A stretch of 64,000 nucleotides of DNA from an uncultured Latescibacterota bacterium (GCA_958295785.1 OY282377.1:510394-574393); one strand, 5' to 3'. Numbered from the stretch's first letter, positions 1 through 8,990 are shown. Made by a program: numbers and translations. The notes: generated by a model not told the origin, from the sequence alone.

Positions 1-1038
1 CGGCGACGAGGACATGGCCCAAACCCTCAATAGTCGCGCCCGCTTCAAACTGCCCCGTCGTCCGCACATCGGAAAGCGTCCACCCGGAGAGATGCACCGC
101 GTCTGGCGAACGGTTGTACAACTCGACCCACTCTGCGCCTTGGGCCATCACCTCGCCAATGACGGCCTGACCGGGGGCCATTCCGCCCATCACGGTCCAT
201 GTTGCCACGTTATTTGTCGTATCCTGATCGCCTGAGAATAGGAGCTCGGCATGAACAATGTTCTCGCCTGCGGGCGGTTTTGAAATGGGAATTGTGACCC
301 GCGTCGAGTCGCCGGCAGGGAGCATATTTCCCACGAGAGCCTCGGCGCCATCGACCGCGATTTCAAACGGTGCCGCGGTTTCTCGACCGATATTTGTCAC
401 GGTTAGGATCACCTCGGCCGATTCGCCCCAGGGGACGCGCACGGGCGATTGTGTGTTTCGCGTCAGCGTCAGATCCCGATCTTTGACGCTGATGCTGTTC
501 ACTGCGCCCGGCGTGCCTCCGATCCATTTTGCATCTGTCCAGTTGTCGGGCGCGTCGCCTTTGGTGGCATCGATCTTTTCTTCTGAAACCCCGAGGGCAT
601 TGCCGGGTTGATAGGTCGCAGCACCTACGGTATCGCCCGCGGCGGCGATCAGCAAAATGCGTTCGGGATGCACCTTGCTCAGGCCGCTGTGCCCCAGTGT
701 CGCGCTGTCAACCGTCAATTTGAGGGCCGCATCGGGCAGGGCAGGGGATCGTAATGCGTTGAGCGCGTGCCATAGCCCTCATCCATCACCAGGGCATACG
801 CGCCCGGGGCGAGCACCATCGCCTCGCCGACAAGCGCATTGGTCTCATCGTCGTCCCCGATGCGCCATCCCGTCAGATCGACCGCGCGATCACCCGCGTT
901 GAACAATTCGATGTATTCGTCGAAAAACTCGCTTCCCTGTGGCGCGAACATGATCTCGTTGATCACCACCTGTGCATCTGCGGCACCGCCCAGCAAGGAT
1001 ATACACCAAACCAAAGCACATCTAAATTTTATGCTCAT
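1..1038 (-). pseudogene. secreted lamin-tail-domain (LTD) protein, frameshifted and partial
   Basis: The N-terminal ORF (1038 down to 715) starts with a signal peptide (hydrophobic run ending near GGAADAQ) followed by a lamin-tail domain (VINEIMFAP, YIELFNAG, DLTGWRIGDDD). It stops at 715-717. From about 745 to the left edge another minus frame stays open and reads as the natural continuation: a CARDB-like segment, then a second LTD domain (GEVMAQGAEWVELYN, LSGWTLSD). The break lies near 735-750 in a C-rich stretch, so a one-base indel or sequencing error is likely. LTD proteins are usually exported and bind surfaces or polymers. The start ATGA overlaps the stop of the upstream VWA gene, so the two are probably co-transcribed. 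The 3' end lies outside the window. Confidence 0.75.
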
Positions 1039-3167
1039 ACCATTCCCAATCTTCGTCTAACGGCCCATTCAAACACCAGCAAACCCACCAGTACAACCAA
1101 CGGCCACTGTTGCCCCCACAACGCGATGCGGTGGTGCGTCACAACGGGCTCGGGTGTCAAAATGAGCGAGTCGAGGGCAGCCTTCAGGCCGCTCGGCCTC
1201 GCGTATTGCCCGCCGCTGCGCGTGGCGATATCCCCGAGCAATTCGGCGCGCATCCGCACGGTTTCGTATTCCAAGCTGTAGCGTCCCACGGTAAAATGGC
1301 CCGTTCCCGTTCCCAAATCGCCGTCATTGACCTGATATTCGTAATCGCCTTGGGGAAAACGCCCCAAATTGCCAGCGTAGCGTCCACCGCCCAAATCGCG
1401 CAACGCGACCTCGCGCACGCCCAAACTGTCGGGCACGCGCACTTGAACCCGCGCGCCTGAACGCGGTTGCAACAGGGCGTCAAAAACTTGCGCGTGTACA
1501 ACGACCGCCTCGCCGCTGCGATAGGCGGTCTTTTCGGTCATCAATTTCAGGCGGGACACATCGTCTCGCGTGACCAGCCAGCGCGTCATATTTTTCCAAA
1601 ATGCCCGCGCCGCGATATCGGTCTTGCCATCGCCCCACATCATCAGGCCGTGCCGCCAAAAGGTTTGGTAGGCCACCAGCGCGGCCTTGCCCGCTTCCAC
1701 GCGCCGAAGTGCCAGCATCGGCATGGGGTTGCCATCGGCGCGCTCGGTGGGGTGGTGCGCCAGCACGGTCGCGTTGGAAACCGCGGCGGCAACGCGATTG
1801 TAAGACAACAGCGGGGGCAGCGCATCCCATGCCTCGCGGTCGGCCAAGGGGTCGTCTGAAACGCGCAAAATGGGGTGGCGAGATTCGGGAAACGCGAGGG
1901 CAAACGCGCCGTCTTGAAAGGTGCTGGACGAGGCCAAAAATCGCACGGGCAAAACATCGGCCAATGCCGAGCGCGCGTACCCGCCCTCAAAAGCCGCATC
2001 GCCGCCAATGACCAACAGGCCGCCGCCCTGTTGCACAAAGGAGACGAGCCTTTGCTCGGGCAACCCGGCAAGCGCGGTATAAGGCGCGTTGAGCAGGACC
2101 ACGACATCGCGGCCATCTAAAGTATTCATCGCGCGTTGCACTTCCCGCGCCCATCCCTTTGATGATGCGCGCACCAGCACCTCGACTTCCATGTTGGCAT
2201 CGGCTTCCAACACGCGCCGCAAATAGCTCAAATCCGCACTCGGGCTGCCCGCAACCATTAAGATCCGCACGCGACTTTCGAGGACATCCGCCGAAACCAC
2301 CACGCGGTTGTTGGCCTCTGTGCGCTCGCCTGTCTGCGCGGCTATCGCCACTGAAAACGCATGCCGCCCGGCCCGCTCGGGCATGATCTCAAACTTGAGG
2401 GTTTGCTCGCCATCTGATAGGGCGATGGTTTTTGCGGCCACTTCCCCGCCCTGGAAAAGCACGCGCACCTGTTCGCGCACCCGGTCAAATCCAGAGGAAA
2501 ACACGCGCACCTGCACGACGAGGGGCTTGCCCACATAGCCCAAGGGGTCGATAATTGCCGATGCAATGCCCACGTCTTTGGGCGCGACCGGATCGCCTAT
2601 CCCGATGGCGATCACCGGCACCCCGATATCCGCGGCTGCGCGCTCGGGACGCCCGCCCAAATTTTGCCCGCCGTCTGAAATGAGCACCACAGCGGCGAGC
2701 CCTTCGCCCATGGTTTGGGCGCGCACGCCGTCTAACGCGCCGGCCAAATCGGTCGCCCGCCCGGCCCAAGTGGGTTCTTCGCCTTCGCGCATGGGCGCAA
2801 GGACATCGGAAAAGCGAAATTTTGATACCCGTGCGCGATCTCCCAACGCCTGAAGCGCCGGGTGATCCAAAACGGCACTGGCGATTTCAAAACGCGCGGC
2901 AGTGCCATCGGCGATTTGCATGCTCTCGCTGTCGTCGATGAGCAGGGCAATGAGCGGCAGCCGTTGCGTGTGCAGTGTCAAAGCGAGAATGGGTTGCATC
3001 AAAAGGCCGATCAGCAAAATGAGGGCGGCAGCGCGTATGCCCAACAAATAGCGGTTGATGCCCCGCAGGCGCGAGCGATACATCAGAAAAATGAGATACA
3101 TCCCCGCGACGCCGGCGCATGCCAGCAGCCAACCATCCGAGACGGAAACCCCAACATCGCGCAACAT
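1035..3167 (-). CDS. membrane-anchored VWA-domain protein with glutamine-amidotransferase-like region
   Basis: 710 aa. Two N-terminal membrane helices (about residues 13-30 and 44-64) and one at the C-terminus (about 688-706) flank a large extracytoplasmic part. A von Willebrand A domain begins with a MIDAS motif DxSxS at residues 78-82 and continues with VLISDGGQN. Further on, a GATase1-like Rossmann region (VVVLLNAPY, QQGGGLLVIGG) precedes a beta-sandwich domain. Large proteins of this type (VWA plus GATase-like plus terminal helices) recur in Planctomycetes, Poribacteria and relatives. Their function is not established, although extracellular binding or protein assembly is plausible. It lies 6 nt downstream of tsaD and overlaps the LTD gene by 4 nt, forming a tsaD-VWA-LTD operon. 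Confidence 0.85.
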   Translation of the reverse strand: MLRDVGVSVSDGWLLACAGVAGMYLIFLMYRSRLRGINRYLLGIRAAALILLIGLLMQPILALTLHTQRLPLIALLIDDSESMQIADGTAARFEIASAVLDHPALQALGDRARVSKFRFSDVLAPMREGEEPTWAGRATDLAGALDGVRAQTMGEGLAAVVLISDGGQNLGGRPERAAADIGVPVIAIGIGDPVAPKDVGIASAIIDPLGYVGKPLVVQVRVFSSGFDRVREQVRVLFQGGEVAAKTIALSDGEQTLKFEIMPERAGRHAFSVAIAAQTGERTEANNRVVVSADVLESRVRILMVAGSPSADLSYLRRVLEADANMEVEVLVRASSKGWAREVQRAMNTLDGRDVVVLLNAPYTALAGLPEQRLVSFVQQGGGLLVIGGDAAFEGGYARSALADVLPVRFLASSSTFQDGAFALAFPESRHPILRVSDDPLADREAWDALPPLLSYNRVAAAVSNATVLAHHPTERADGNPMPMLALRRVEAGKAALVAYQTFWRHGLMMWGDGKTDIAARAFWKNMTRWLVTRDDVSRLKLMTEKTAYRSGEAVVVHAQVFDALLQPRSGARVQVRVPDSLGVREVALRDLGGGRYAGNLGRFPQGDYEYQVNDGDLGTGTGHFTVGRYSLEYETVRMRAELLGDIATRSGGQYARPSGLKAALDSLILTPEPVVTHHRIALWGQQWPLVVLVGLLVFEWAVRRRLGMV

Positions 3168-3173
3168 AGCCCC

Positions 3174-4226
3174 TCACACCTGCCGGTCGCGCAGGCCGGG
3201 AAGCGGCAATCGAGGGGCCGCAGTTAAGTTGCCCCCGGCAACTTCGCCGCGCGCCAGCCGAAACGCGCCCGCGCCCGCGATCATGGCCGCATTGTCTGTA
3301 CACAAAAAAGCGGGCGGATAAAACGCGCCCATTCCCAGTTTGCCCGCGCCCGCATCGAGCCTTGCGCGCAACGCGCGATTGGCGGCCACCCCGCCGGAGA
3401 GCAACACCCGTTCCACCCCTGCCGCACGGGCAGCGCGCAGTGTTTTGTCCACGAGCACGTCTATCACTGCCGCCTGAAAACTCGCCGCAATATCGGCCCG
3501 CATCCCCGCGAGGGCTTGCTCGGCGAGGTCGCGGATGCGATAGAGCACAGAGGTTTTTAACCCGCTAAAACTGAAGTCAAACCCCGGATCGTTCATCAAC
3601 CCGCGCGGAAAATCAAACGCCTCGGGATCCCCCTTTTCCGCAAGGGCCGAGATGGGCGGGCCGCCCATGGTCACCTCGCCTTCGCGCAACACCCCCAGTA
3701 TTTTCGCCACCTTGTCAAAGGCTTCGCCGGCCGCGTCGTCTCGCGTGCGCCCCCAGCGTTCGTAATGGCCCCATGCCGAGACGCCAATCAACTCGGTATG
3801 CCCGCCGGAAACCACCAGCGCCATAAAAGGCGGCAGCAGATCGGGATGGGCCATCGCGCCCGCAAACAGATGGCCTTCAATGTGGTGTATGCCCACCAAG
3901 GGCAGGCCCGCGCCGAGAGCGAGCCCTTTGCCCACGGAAACGCCCACCAGCAAACAACCGATCAGCCCGGGGCCTTGGGTCACTGCGATGCCGCCCAAAT
4001 CGCGCAGTTCCACATTGGCTTCTGAAAGTGCCCGATCCACAACGGGCAACAGGGCGCGGATGTGATTGCGAGACGCCAGTTCGGGCACCACGCCGCCGTA
4101 GAGGCTGTGTTCTGTTTGGGAAAAGATCGCGTTGGAACAGATACGCCTATCGACCACCACCGCAGCGGCTGTTTCATCGCAGGAGGTTTCAATGCCCAAA
4201 ATGGGCTGATTGGCAATGCACGTCAT
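3174..4226 (-). CDS. tsaD: tRNA N6-adenosine threonylcarbamoyltransferase TsaD
   Basis: 350 aa, normal family length. TsaD transfers threonylcarbamoyl from TC-AMP to A37 of ANN-decoding tRNAs, working with TsaB and TsaE in the cytoplasm. The sequence shows the ASKHA N-terminus ILGIETSCDET, the metal-binding HxxxH (H115-IEG-H119), GVSVGKGLALG, and late nucleotide-binding GG/S motifs (LLSGGVAANRAL, TDNAAMIAGAG). I chose the ATG at 4226, which is immediately before the conserved ILGIETSCDE. A longer ORF back to 4283 would add 19 non-conserved residues overlapping the terminator of the upstream gene. First gene of a three-gene minus-strand operon. Confidence 0.96.
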   Translation of the reverse strand: MTCIANQPILGIETSCDETAAAVVVDRRICSNAIFSQTEHSLYGGVVPELASRNHIRALLPVVDRALSEANVELRDLGGIAVTQGPGLIGCLLVGVSVGKGLALGAGLPLVGIHHIEGHLFAGAMAHPDLLPPFMALVVSGGHTELIGVSAWGHYERWGRTRDDAAGEAFDKVAKILGVLREGEVTMGGPPISALAEKGDPEAFDFPRGLMNDPGFDFSFSGLKTSVLYRIRDLAEQALAGMRADIAASFQAAVIDVLVDKTLRAARAAGVERVLLSGGVAANRALRARLDAGAGKLGMGAFYPPAFLCTDNAAMIAGAGAFRLARGEVAGGNLTAAPRLPLPGLRDRQV

Positions 4227-4280
4227 TGGGAAAATAAAAAAAAGAAACCGGTGTTGGAAACGCGCAAACGACACACCGGT

Positions 4281-4322
4281 CAAAAAAATATTTCGGCGGA
4301 GGAATGGATTCCTCCGCCGAAA
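4281..4322 (-). terminator. rho-independent terminator of the zinc-ribbon gene
   Basis: A perfect 15-bp inverted repeat (4291-4305 with 4308-4322, core CGGCGGAGGAAT) has a minimal loop. On the minus strand it is followed by TATTTTTTTG. It begins 6 nt after the stop of the 62-aa zinc-ribbon gene and ends upstream of tsaD, so it separates the two units. Confidence 0.9.
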
Positions 4323-4328
4323 ACAGGG

Positions 4329-4517
4329 TTACTTGTAGGACTGCGCGATGTTCCGGCCCGTGCTGATTTCGCCGTTGTCAATCCGCAAATTAAACCCGCA
4401 ACTGGGGTTGCTACACACCCACGCCTTGTAATGGATGGGGGCCCCATCGCGTCCATAATCTGACAGCGGTAGCAACGTACCCTCGTCGCACTTTAAACAC
4501 TGTGGAAATTGTTCCAT
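4329..4517 (-). CDS. small zinc-ribbon-like protein
   Basis: 62 aa with two Cys pairs (CLKC near the N-terminus, CSNPSC in the middle) spaced as in a zinc ribbon, separated by a LSDYGRDGAPIHYKAWVC segment. Such small proteins resemble the nucleic-acid or protein-binding zinc ribbons of hypothetical proteins; no function can be assigned. It starts with ATG downstream of a GGAGGG-like ribosome site (4526-4531 on the minus strand) and ends in a strong terminator, which supports it as a real monocistronic gene. Confidence 0.75.
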   Translation of the reverse strand: MEQFPQCLKCDEGTLLPLSDYGRDGAPIHYKAWVCSNPSCGFNLRIDNGEISTGRNIAQSYK

Positions 4518-4950
4518 AAAAAAACCCTCCTATCCACCGGTTAGTTCCGCTATAACCTCAAAAAACCCTCCCGGCCATCTTGCGGGCCGATTGCGGCCAG
4601 GAGACAACTTTTGTGCAGATAATGTAACAAACTTATGCCCAAAGTCAAGGTGTAAGACGCAAGACGCAAGACGAGAATCCGTTCAAGCCCGAAGCAGTCA
4701 GGGGTCAGCCCACCCAACCCCACTGTCATACTGAATAAAAGCATACTGACTAACAGCATGTTAGCACATGCTCTAGAGAAAGCCTGAGTCCAGTGACTTT
4801 TTGGTTTTTGTGCCTGTTCCGCTGATTTATGGCAAACCACCACAACCTGCCTGAAGATACAAGACAGGAGAAGGCCATCTGTCCCTTGTCTGAATCAGGA
4901 TTGAAGACTAAGAGATTTTTCAGGATGAAAGGTAGCACTACACTCTACAT
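4518..4950. other. intergenic region without convincing gene
   Basis: Short minus-strand ORFs here (to 97 aa) have no recognisable domain, codon pattern or ribosome site. The stretch holds a GACGCAA tandem (near 4650-4668) and the 48-bp repeat annotated at 4789-4836. Confidence 0.5.
4789..4836 (+). repeat. 48-bp dispersed repeat, left copy
   Basis: About 42 of 48 positions match 40838-40885 in the same orientation, starting TCCAGTGACTTTTTGGTTTT and ending TGGCAAA. The two copies bracket the 36-kb stretch that contains the ISs, both oxidoreductases, the type I RM/TIR island and the DISARM-like operon. Confidence 0.7.
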
Positions 4951-6040
4951 AGGACTTACGCATGCTGAGTTAAAAAAGGGTGCAATTCCGTAAAATTTAT
5001 CACTTTGAGGAGGTGTCAATGCGCCACCCGACGCGTTTGGATGACTGTCAGTATCTGCTTAGCCGTCCCCTCAACGATACCCTGCCCCATTTCGCCGACC
5101 ATAGCGAAGGGTTCAGTCATGATATGATCAACCGCTATCTCGCCGGTGCGCGTATCCCCCCCCGCTTGGTGTGGGAACACGTCAAAGACCACATCGCGCT
5201 GACGCCTGAAGGCTATGTGATCTTTGATGACACGGTTTTAGACAAGCGACACGCGCGCAAGATCGCGTGAGTGCGTCGTCAAGAGAGCGGCACCGCCCAA
5301 GGCGTCATCAACGGCATCGGGGTGGTCACATGTGTCTATGTCAATCCGCAAGAGGATCGGTTCTGGCTGATTGACTATCGGATTTATGACCCGCAAGGCG
5401 ATGGCAAAACCAAATTGGATCCTCTCAAGGACATGCTCTCTGCGTGGGTCTATCAGAAGGGCCTCCCTTTTACCGGGGTCTTGATGGACAGTGGGTATGC
5501 GACCAAAACGGTCATGTTACACAGAGAGCAGATGCAAAAAACCTATTATTGTCCCCTCAAGACGAACCGGCGCGTGGACGATTCGGCAGGCACAATCCCC
5601 TACCAGCGCGTAGATAGCTTAACTTGGACTCAAGCGCAACGCAAACAAGGCAAGCCCATTAAAATCAGAGGGTTTCCCAAAGACCACAAAGTGAAATGAT
5701 TCCGGGTGGCGTCTTCTGATAGACGCACGGCGTATGTCGTGACCAACGACCATGCTCAAAACGATTCTTCAGGGGTACAACAGGTGTGTCACAGGCGATG
5801 GAAAATTGAGCCATTTCACCGCGAAGTCAAACAGGTGACCGGGCTTGAAAAATGTCAATGTCGGTTGGCACGCATGGTACGAAATCATATTGGGTGTGCG
5901 ATGTTCGTTTGGATTCGACTCGCGCAGGTGGCCTATCAAACAGGACAAACCATTTATCAAGTCAAATACCGGGGGGTGGCTGACTTCTTGAGACAACAAC
6001 TCAAAGCACCTCATATTCCAATGGAGATTGCGTAAGTCCT
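4951..6040 (+). mobile_element. IS701-type insertion sequence, copy 1
   Basis: 1090 bp bounded by 12-bp terminal inverted repeats AGGACTTACGCA / TGCGTAAGTCCT. The same element recurs at 57058-58154. No clear target duplication is visible (left flank CTCTACAT, right flank ACCTCAAT), so one flank may have been rearranged. On its right it truncates a small minus-strand gene. Confidence 0.9.
5019..6035 (+). pseudogene. IS701-family DDE transposase with two in-frame TGA codons
   Basis: Starting at the ATG 5019, behind GAGGAGGT, one reading frame of 339 codons spans the element. It matches the IS701-like DDE endonuclease layout (VIFDDTVLDKR, GVINGIGVVTCVYVN, DYRIYDPQGDGKTKLD, RWKIEPFHREVKQ, RNHIGCAMFVWIRL). 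TGA codons interrupt it at 5268-5270 and 5697-5699, both where I recall relatives carrying leucine. GTG follows directly after the first stop. The same two TGAs are present in copy 2 at 57.1 kb, so they predate the spread of the element. It is therefore either a trans-mobilised dead element, a split protein, or readthrough. Confidence 0.85.
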
Positions 6041-6185
6041 ACCTCAATAAGACGCTGTATCACAGACCGAGCAACCGCTAAGAATGCGCTCAGGAAATAG
6101 GTGAAATCGGGATCGCCTTGTGTTCTCTTCATATCATATATGCAAAGAAAAATTTTGCCTCAGCGAGTTTTTTTGCCTCCTGCAT
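6041..6185 (-). pseudogene. 5' remnant of a small gene truncated by IS701 copy 1
   Basis: On the minus strand an AGGAGG site precedes ATG 6185 and the reading MQEAKKLAEAKFFF. After a one-base frame change the coding continues as KRTQGDPDFTYFLSAFLAVA, then RSVIQRLIE, up to the IS boundary. The helical, alanine/lysine-rich start with this continuation looks like a HEPN/DUF-type helical protein, but I cannot name it. The rest of the gene is absent on the far side of the IS. Confidence 0.5.
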
Positions 6186-6411
6186 TGTGATCCTCCTATT
6201 TTCGTTAAACGGATACTCATGGAAGCATCCCTATGCTATTGAGTACAACGGTGTCTCAGCTTTAAGGCGGACAAAAAGTATCCCAAATAGTTGAGCCTTG
6301 ATAGCACATGGTCCAAACGTCGCCACTCTCGCTGTTTGCTATGATCACCCAATAGGCTTTGGTCATTGTTCTACCAAGCGTCCTCCATTGGATGGTCTAT
6401 AGCCCTGTAAA
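6186..6411. other. intergenic, no gene seen
   Basis: I see no ORF with coding character or structural RNA in this stretch between the remnant gene and IS1595 copy A. Confidence 0.5.
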
Positions 6412-7647
6412 GGGAATTATATACTTATCAACCCTAAGCTTTCTTGTTATATTTATCCAAGTTACAAGTTACGAATGAACAAGGGGGTGTATGATGGCAA
6501 AGCAGCTTAGTTTCGTCGCGTTCACACAGAAGTTTGCCACGCCTGAAGCGTGTATTTTGCACCTTGAAAAGATACGCTTTAAGGATGGCGAGTCTTGTCC
6601 GCATTGTGGTAGTATGGGAAAAATCTATCGTCGTTCTGATTTGGCGTATCGGTGCTCGGATTGTGGGCGTAATTTTCATATTATTTACGGAACGATGTTT
6701 GGCAAGTCTAAAATCAAGATGTTGCCTAAATGGTTCGCCGCAATATGGATTGAAACGAACCACTCAAAAGGTATTTCAAGCGTTCAGTTGGCAAAAATGA
6801 TCGGTACAACGCAAAAGACCGCTTGGTTTATGCTTCAAAGAATACGAAACGCTTTTGGCAACAAAGACGATGATGATTTTCTGTCTGGTATCGTTGAAAT
6901 TGATGAAACCTACATCGGTGGCAAAGAAAAGAACAAACATAAATCCAAAAAGTTGAATGCGGGTCGCGGAACAGTAGGTAAATCGGTTGCTTTTGGAATG
7001 CGGGAAAAAGGTGAAGATGGTGAGGCAATGGTGGTTCATGTACAGGACGCAAAAGGGGCAACATTACGCGATCAGATGTTGAACCAGGTCTTGGCGGGGG
7101 CAACTATTCATGCAGACGAGAACCGCGCATACGGCGCATTGAGGGATGATTACGAAGTGGAACAAATCAATCATTCTGCCGACGAATATGAACGCGATGG
7201 TGTCCATACAAACTCCATTGAGAGTTTGTGGGCACTGGTTAAGCGTGTCTATATGGGTATTCATCACCACTGGTCAGACAAACACATGCAAAAGTACCTG
7301 AATGCTTGCGTGTTTCGCATCAATCGAAAAAAGGTTGATACCTTAAGTCGTGTTGATGAGATGTTGAATATGGCGATGGGCGCACGGTTGACTTACAAGC
7401 AACTTATAGCCAGTGAGGCGGTTGCATGAACAACCTTTATGGCACAGGCGGGCGATATGGAAGTCAACGGGAAATGTTATCCACGCATGCAAATGTGATC
7501 CGTTCCTGAAAGACGCGAAGGAAAACGTTTTGAAACGCCAGATGTTAGGGGCAGGCATGCCCAAAATCAGAGGGCGCTTGCATTCAACACCAAAAACCCG
7601 TGATTACTTTAACAAGAAGATTGAGGGTTGGAAAGTATATAATTCCC
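6412..7647 (+). mobile_element. IS1595-family insertion sequence, copy A
   Basis: About 1236 bp, with ends GGGAATTATATACTT and the inverted equivalent at 7633-7647. The right flank (TTTTTTTG) is the reverse complement of the CAAAAAAA target duplicated around copy B, but the left flank (CCTGTAAA) does not match. Copy A thus sits in a MITE-like repeat whose other half has been lost. The ~215 nt downstream of the transposase are conserved between copies but show no convincing gene. Confidence 0.85.
6491..7429 (+). CDS. IS1595-family transposase
   Basis: 312 aa. The N-terminal zinc ribbon (CPHC...CSDC, about residues 37-58) is followed by the ISXO2-like DDE domain, with VEIDETYIGGKE (first Asp), IHADENRAYG (second Asp) and HTNSIESLWALVKR (Asn/Glu of the IS1595 DDEN signature). 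The start is the first ATG of a doublet behind GGGGGTGT. It appears intact and is nearly identical to the copy at 10379-11323, differing by two residues in the acidic NKDDDDF segment, so recent activity is likely. Confidence 0.93.
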   Translation: MMAKQLSFVAFTQKFATPEACILHLEKIRFKDGESCPHCGSMGKIYRRSDLAYRCSDCGRNFHIIYGTMFGKSKIKMLPKWFAAIWIETNHSKGISSVQLAKMIGTTQKTAWFMLQRIRNAFGNKDDDDFLSGIVEIDETYIGGKEKNKHKSKKLNAGRGTVGKSVAFGMREKGEDGEAMVVHVQDAKGATLRDQMLNQVLAGATIHADENRAYGALRDDYEVEQINHSADEYERDGVHTNSIESLWALVKRVYMGIHHHWSDKHMQKYLNACVFRINRKKVDTLSRVDEMLNMAMGARLTYKQLIASEAVA

Positions 7648-7845
7648 TTTTTTTGCTGTTAAAAAAAAGAAGTCGCCGCACGCCGTAGGCACAGGCGTAG
7701 CCAACGCATCGAAGGCAACAAACGATGCTGTAGGGCCAAATGCTTGAGACAAGCAACGCCCGATCTCTACGGAACGTCTGTCCCCAATTCCTCATTCCTC
7801 CCTGATGGGAGGCAGGATAAGGACAAATAAAAATCAAATTGGTAT
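7648..7845 (-). repeat. MITE-like repeat E1 (5' half, inverted)
   Basis: Read on the minus strand it begins ATACCAATTTG and passes through TGCCTCCCATCAGGGAGGA to a TTTTTTTTAACAGC tract, where IS1595 copy A interrupts it. It matches the left part of the full-length repeat at 62498-62959. The 3' half expected on the other side of the IS is missing. Confidence 0.8.
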
Positions 7846-7898
7846 AACGACGCAAAAAATTTGACCTTGCCAAAAAAAATTAAACTGTACACTTGAAT

Positions 7899-8064
7899 AT
7901 GCCTGCTGGAGAATACATCTTATTTGAGGGGGATCAATTCACCATTGAATGGTATTACAAATCAAATGGTAAAAGTCAAGCTCTAACATATTTTAGCTTG
8001 GATCGGACAAAAAAGATAAAATTTATCAGGCTTGTTGAGATAATGGGGACCATAGGCGTAATAA
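7899..8064 (+). pseudogene. RelE/HigB-type (Gp49-like) toxin, truncated by IS5
   Basis: Open from ATG 7899 (a TTG two codons earlier is also possible). The visible residues (FTIEWYYKSNGKSQA, RTKKIKFIRLVEIMGTIGVI) match the N-terminal two thirds of phage-Gp49/HigB-like RelE-superfamily toxins, which are ribosome-associated mRNA interferases. At 8065 the IS5 element replaces the C-terminal strand and catalytic tail, and the frame ends inside the IS after PNKKR. No antitoxin gene follows, because the sequence beyond the IS is an unrelated oxidoreductase. A non-functional relic. Confidence 0.65.
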
Positions 8065-8990
8065 GAAGCCCTAACAAAAAGCGTTGACATGGATTTGTGA
8101 GAGGCCGCTTTTCTTCTCAGCCCAACCCTTACAACGTACATGCCCGGCATCTTTACCGGGCGAGGAGGGACAAATGTCCAAACCATGGGTGAGCGATGAA
8201 CTCTGGGAAAAGGTCCACCCCCTTTTGCCGGTTCCCAAGCCGAGACGATTCCGCTTTCCCGGCCGTAAGCGCATTGACGACCGCAAGGCGTTGACCGGCA
8301 TTCTATTTGTCCTGAAGAGCGGCATCCCGTGGGAGAGGTTGCCCCAAGAGATGGGGTGGGGTTCCGGGATGACCTGCTGGCGTCGTCTGAAGGCATGGCA
8401 TGACGCCGGCGTGTGGGAGCGGCTTCATCATCTGCTGTTGTCCAAACTGCGAGCGGCCGATGGCCTGGCCGGGTCTCGTGCCTGCGTGGACAGCGCCTGC
8501 CTGCGTGCGGTAGGCGCTGGGGGGGAAACCCGGCCCCAATCCCACAGACCGCCGCAAGCTCGGGCGTAAGCATCATGGGATCACCGATGCCAACGGGCTG
8601 CCTCTGGCCGCGATTGTGCCCGGGGCGAACCGGCCAGATGTGACGCAATGGTTGCCCTTGGTGGACGCTGTGCCTGCGGTCAGAGGCAAACGCGGTCGTC
8701 CGCGCCGCAGACCCCAACGGCTGTATGCAGACCGTGCCTATGACTCGAGGGCACACCGGAAGGCCCTGCGTGCGCGCCACATCTGGCTGGTGATCGCCCG
8801 GCGGGGTACAGAGCATGGTAGCGGGTTGGGGGTGTACCGGTGGGTCGTTGAGCGGACGCTGGCCTGGCTCCGTCAGTTCAGCAGCCTGCGGGTGCGCGAC
8901 GAGCGCAGAGCGGACATCCATGAGGCGTTCCTCTCCATCGGCTGTTCACTCATCTGTTTCAGACGCTTGATTTCTTTATGTTAGGGCTTC
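8065..8990 (+). mobile_element. IS5-family (IS427-type) insertion sequence, copy 1
   Basis: Inverted ends GAAGCCCTAACA / TGTTAGGGCTTC delimit about 926 bp. A second copy lies at 62960-63886 and a deletion derivative at 30646-30754. The flanking bases (TAA left, TTA right) do not form a clean duplication. Both neighbours are truncated, consistent with an IS-mediated deletion between the toxin relic and the oxidoreductase gene. Confidence 0.9.
8174..8984 (+). CDS. IS5/IS427-type transposase, two frames joined by frameshift
   Basis: Frame 1 (8174-8569, ATG behind GAGGAGGG) encodes the helix-turn-helix part and first catalytic Asp (MSKPWVSDELWEKVHPLLP, RACVDSACLRAVGAG). Frame 2 carries the remainder (NPTDRRKLGRKHHGITDANG, YADRAYDSRAHRKALRARHI, YRWVVERTLAWLRQF) and ends at TAG 8984. 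The overlap sits on a G7AAA run (8519-8528), where a +1 shift joins the frames. The second copy has G6AAAA at the same place, so the shift site is conserved and probably programmed, as in other two-frame IS427 elements. Confidence 0.85.

Noticed and set aside
4550-4938. Two small membrane-like ORFs on the minus strand
   Set aside because: No start signals and no homology pattern; they overlap the dispersed 48-bp repeat.
5268-5699. Reassigned TGA codon in this organism
   Set aside because: TGA terminates many clear genes here (for example drmA and xhoI-like neighbours), and the family residues at the two sites are leucine, not the Trp or Gly of known recodings.
7413-7640. 70-aa passenger protein in IS1595 downstream of the transposase
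   Set aside because: Open in both copies, but the copies are almost identical DNA so conservation is uninformative; no ribosome site and basic, aromatic-rich composition.
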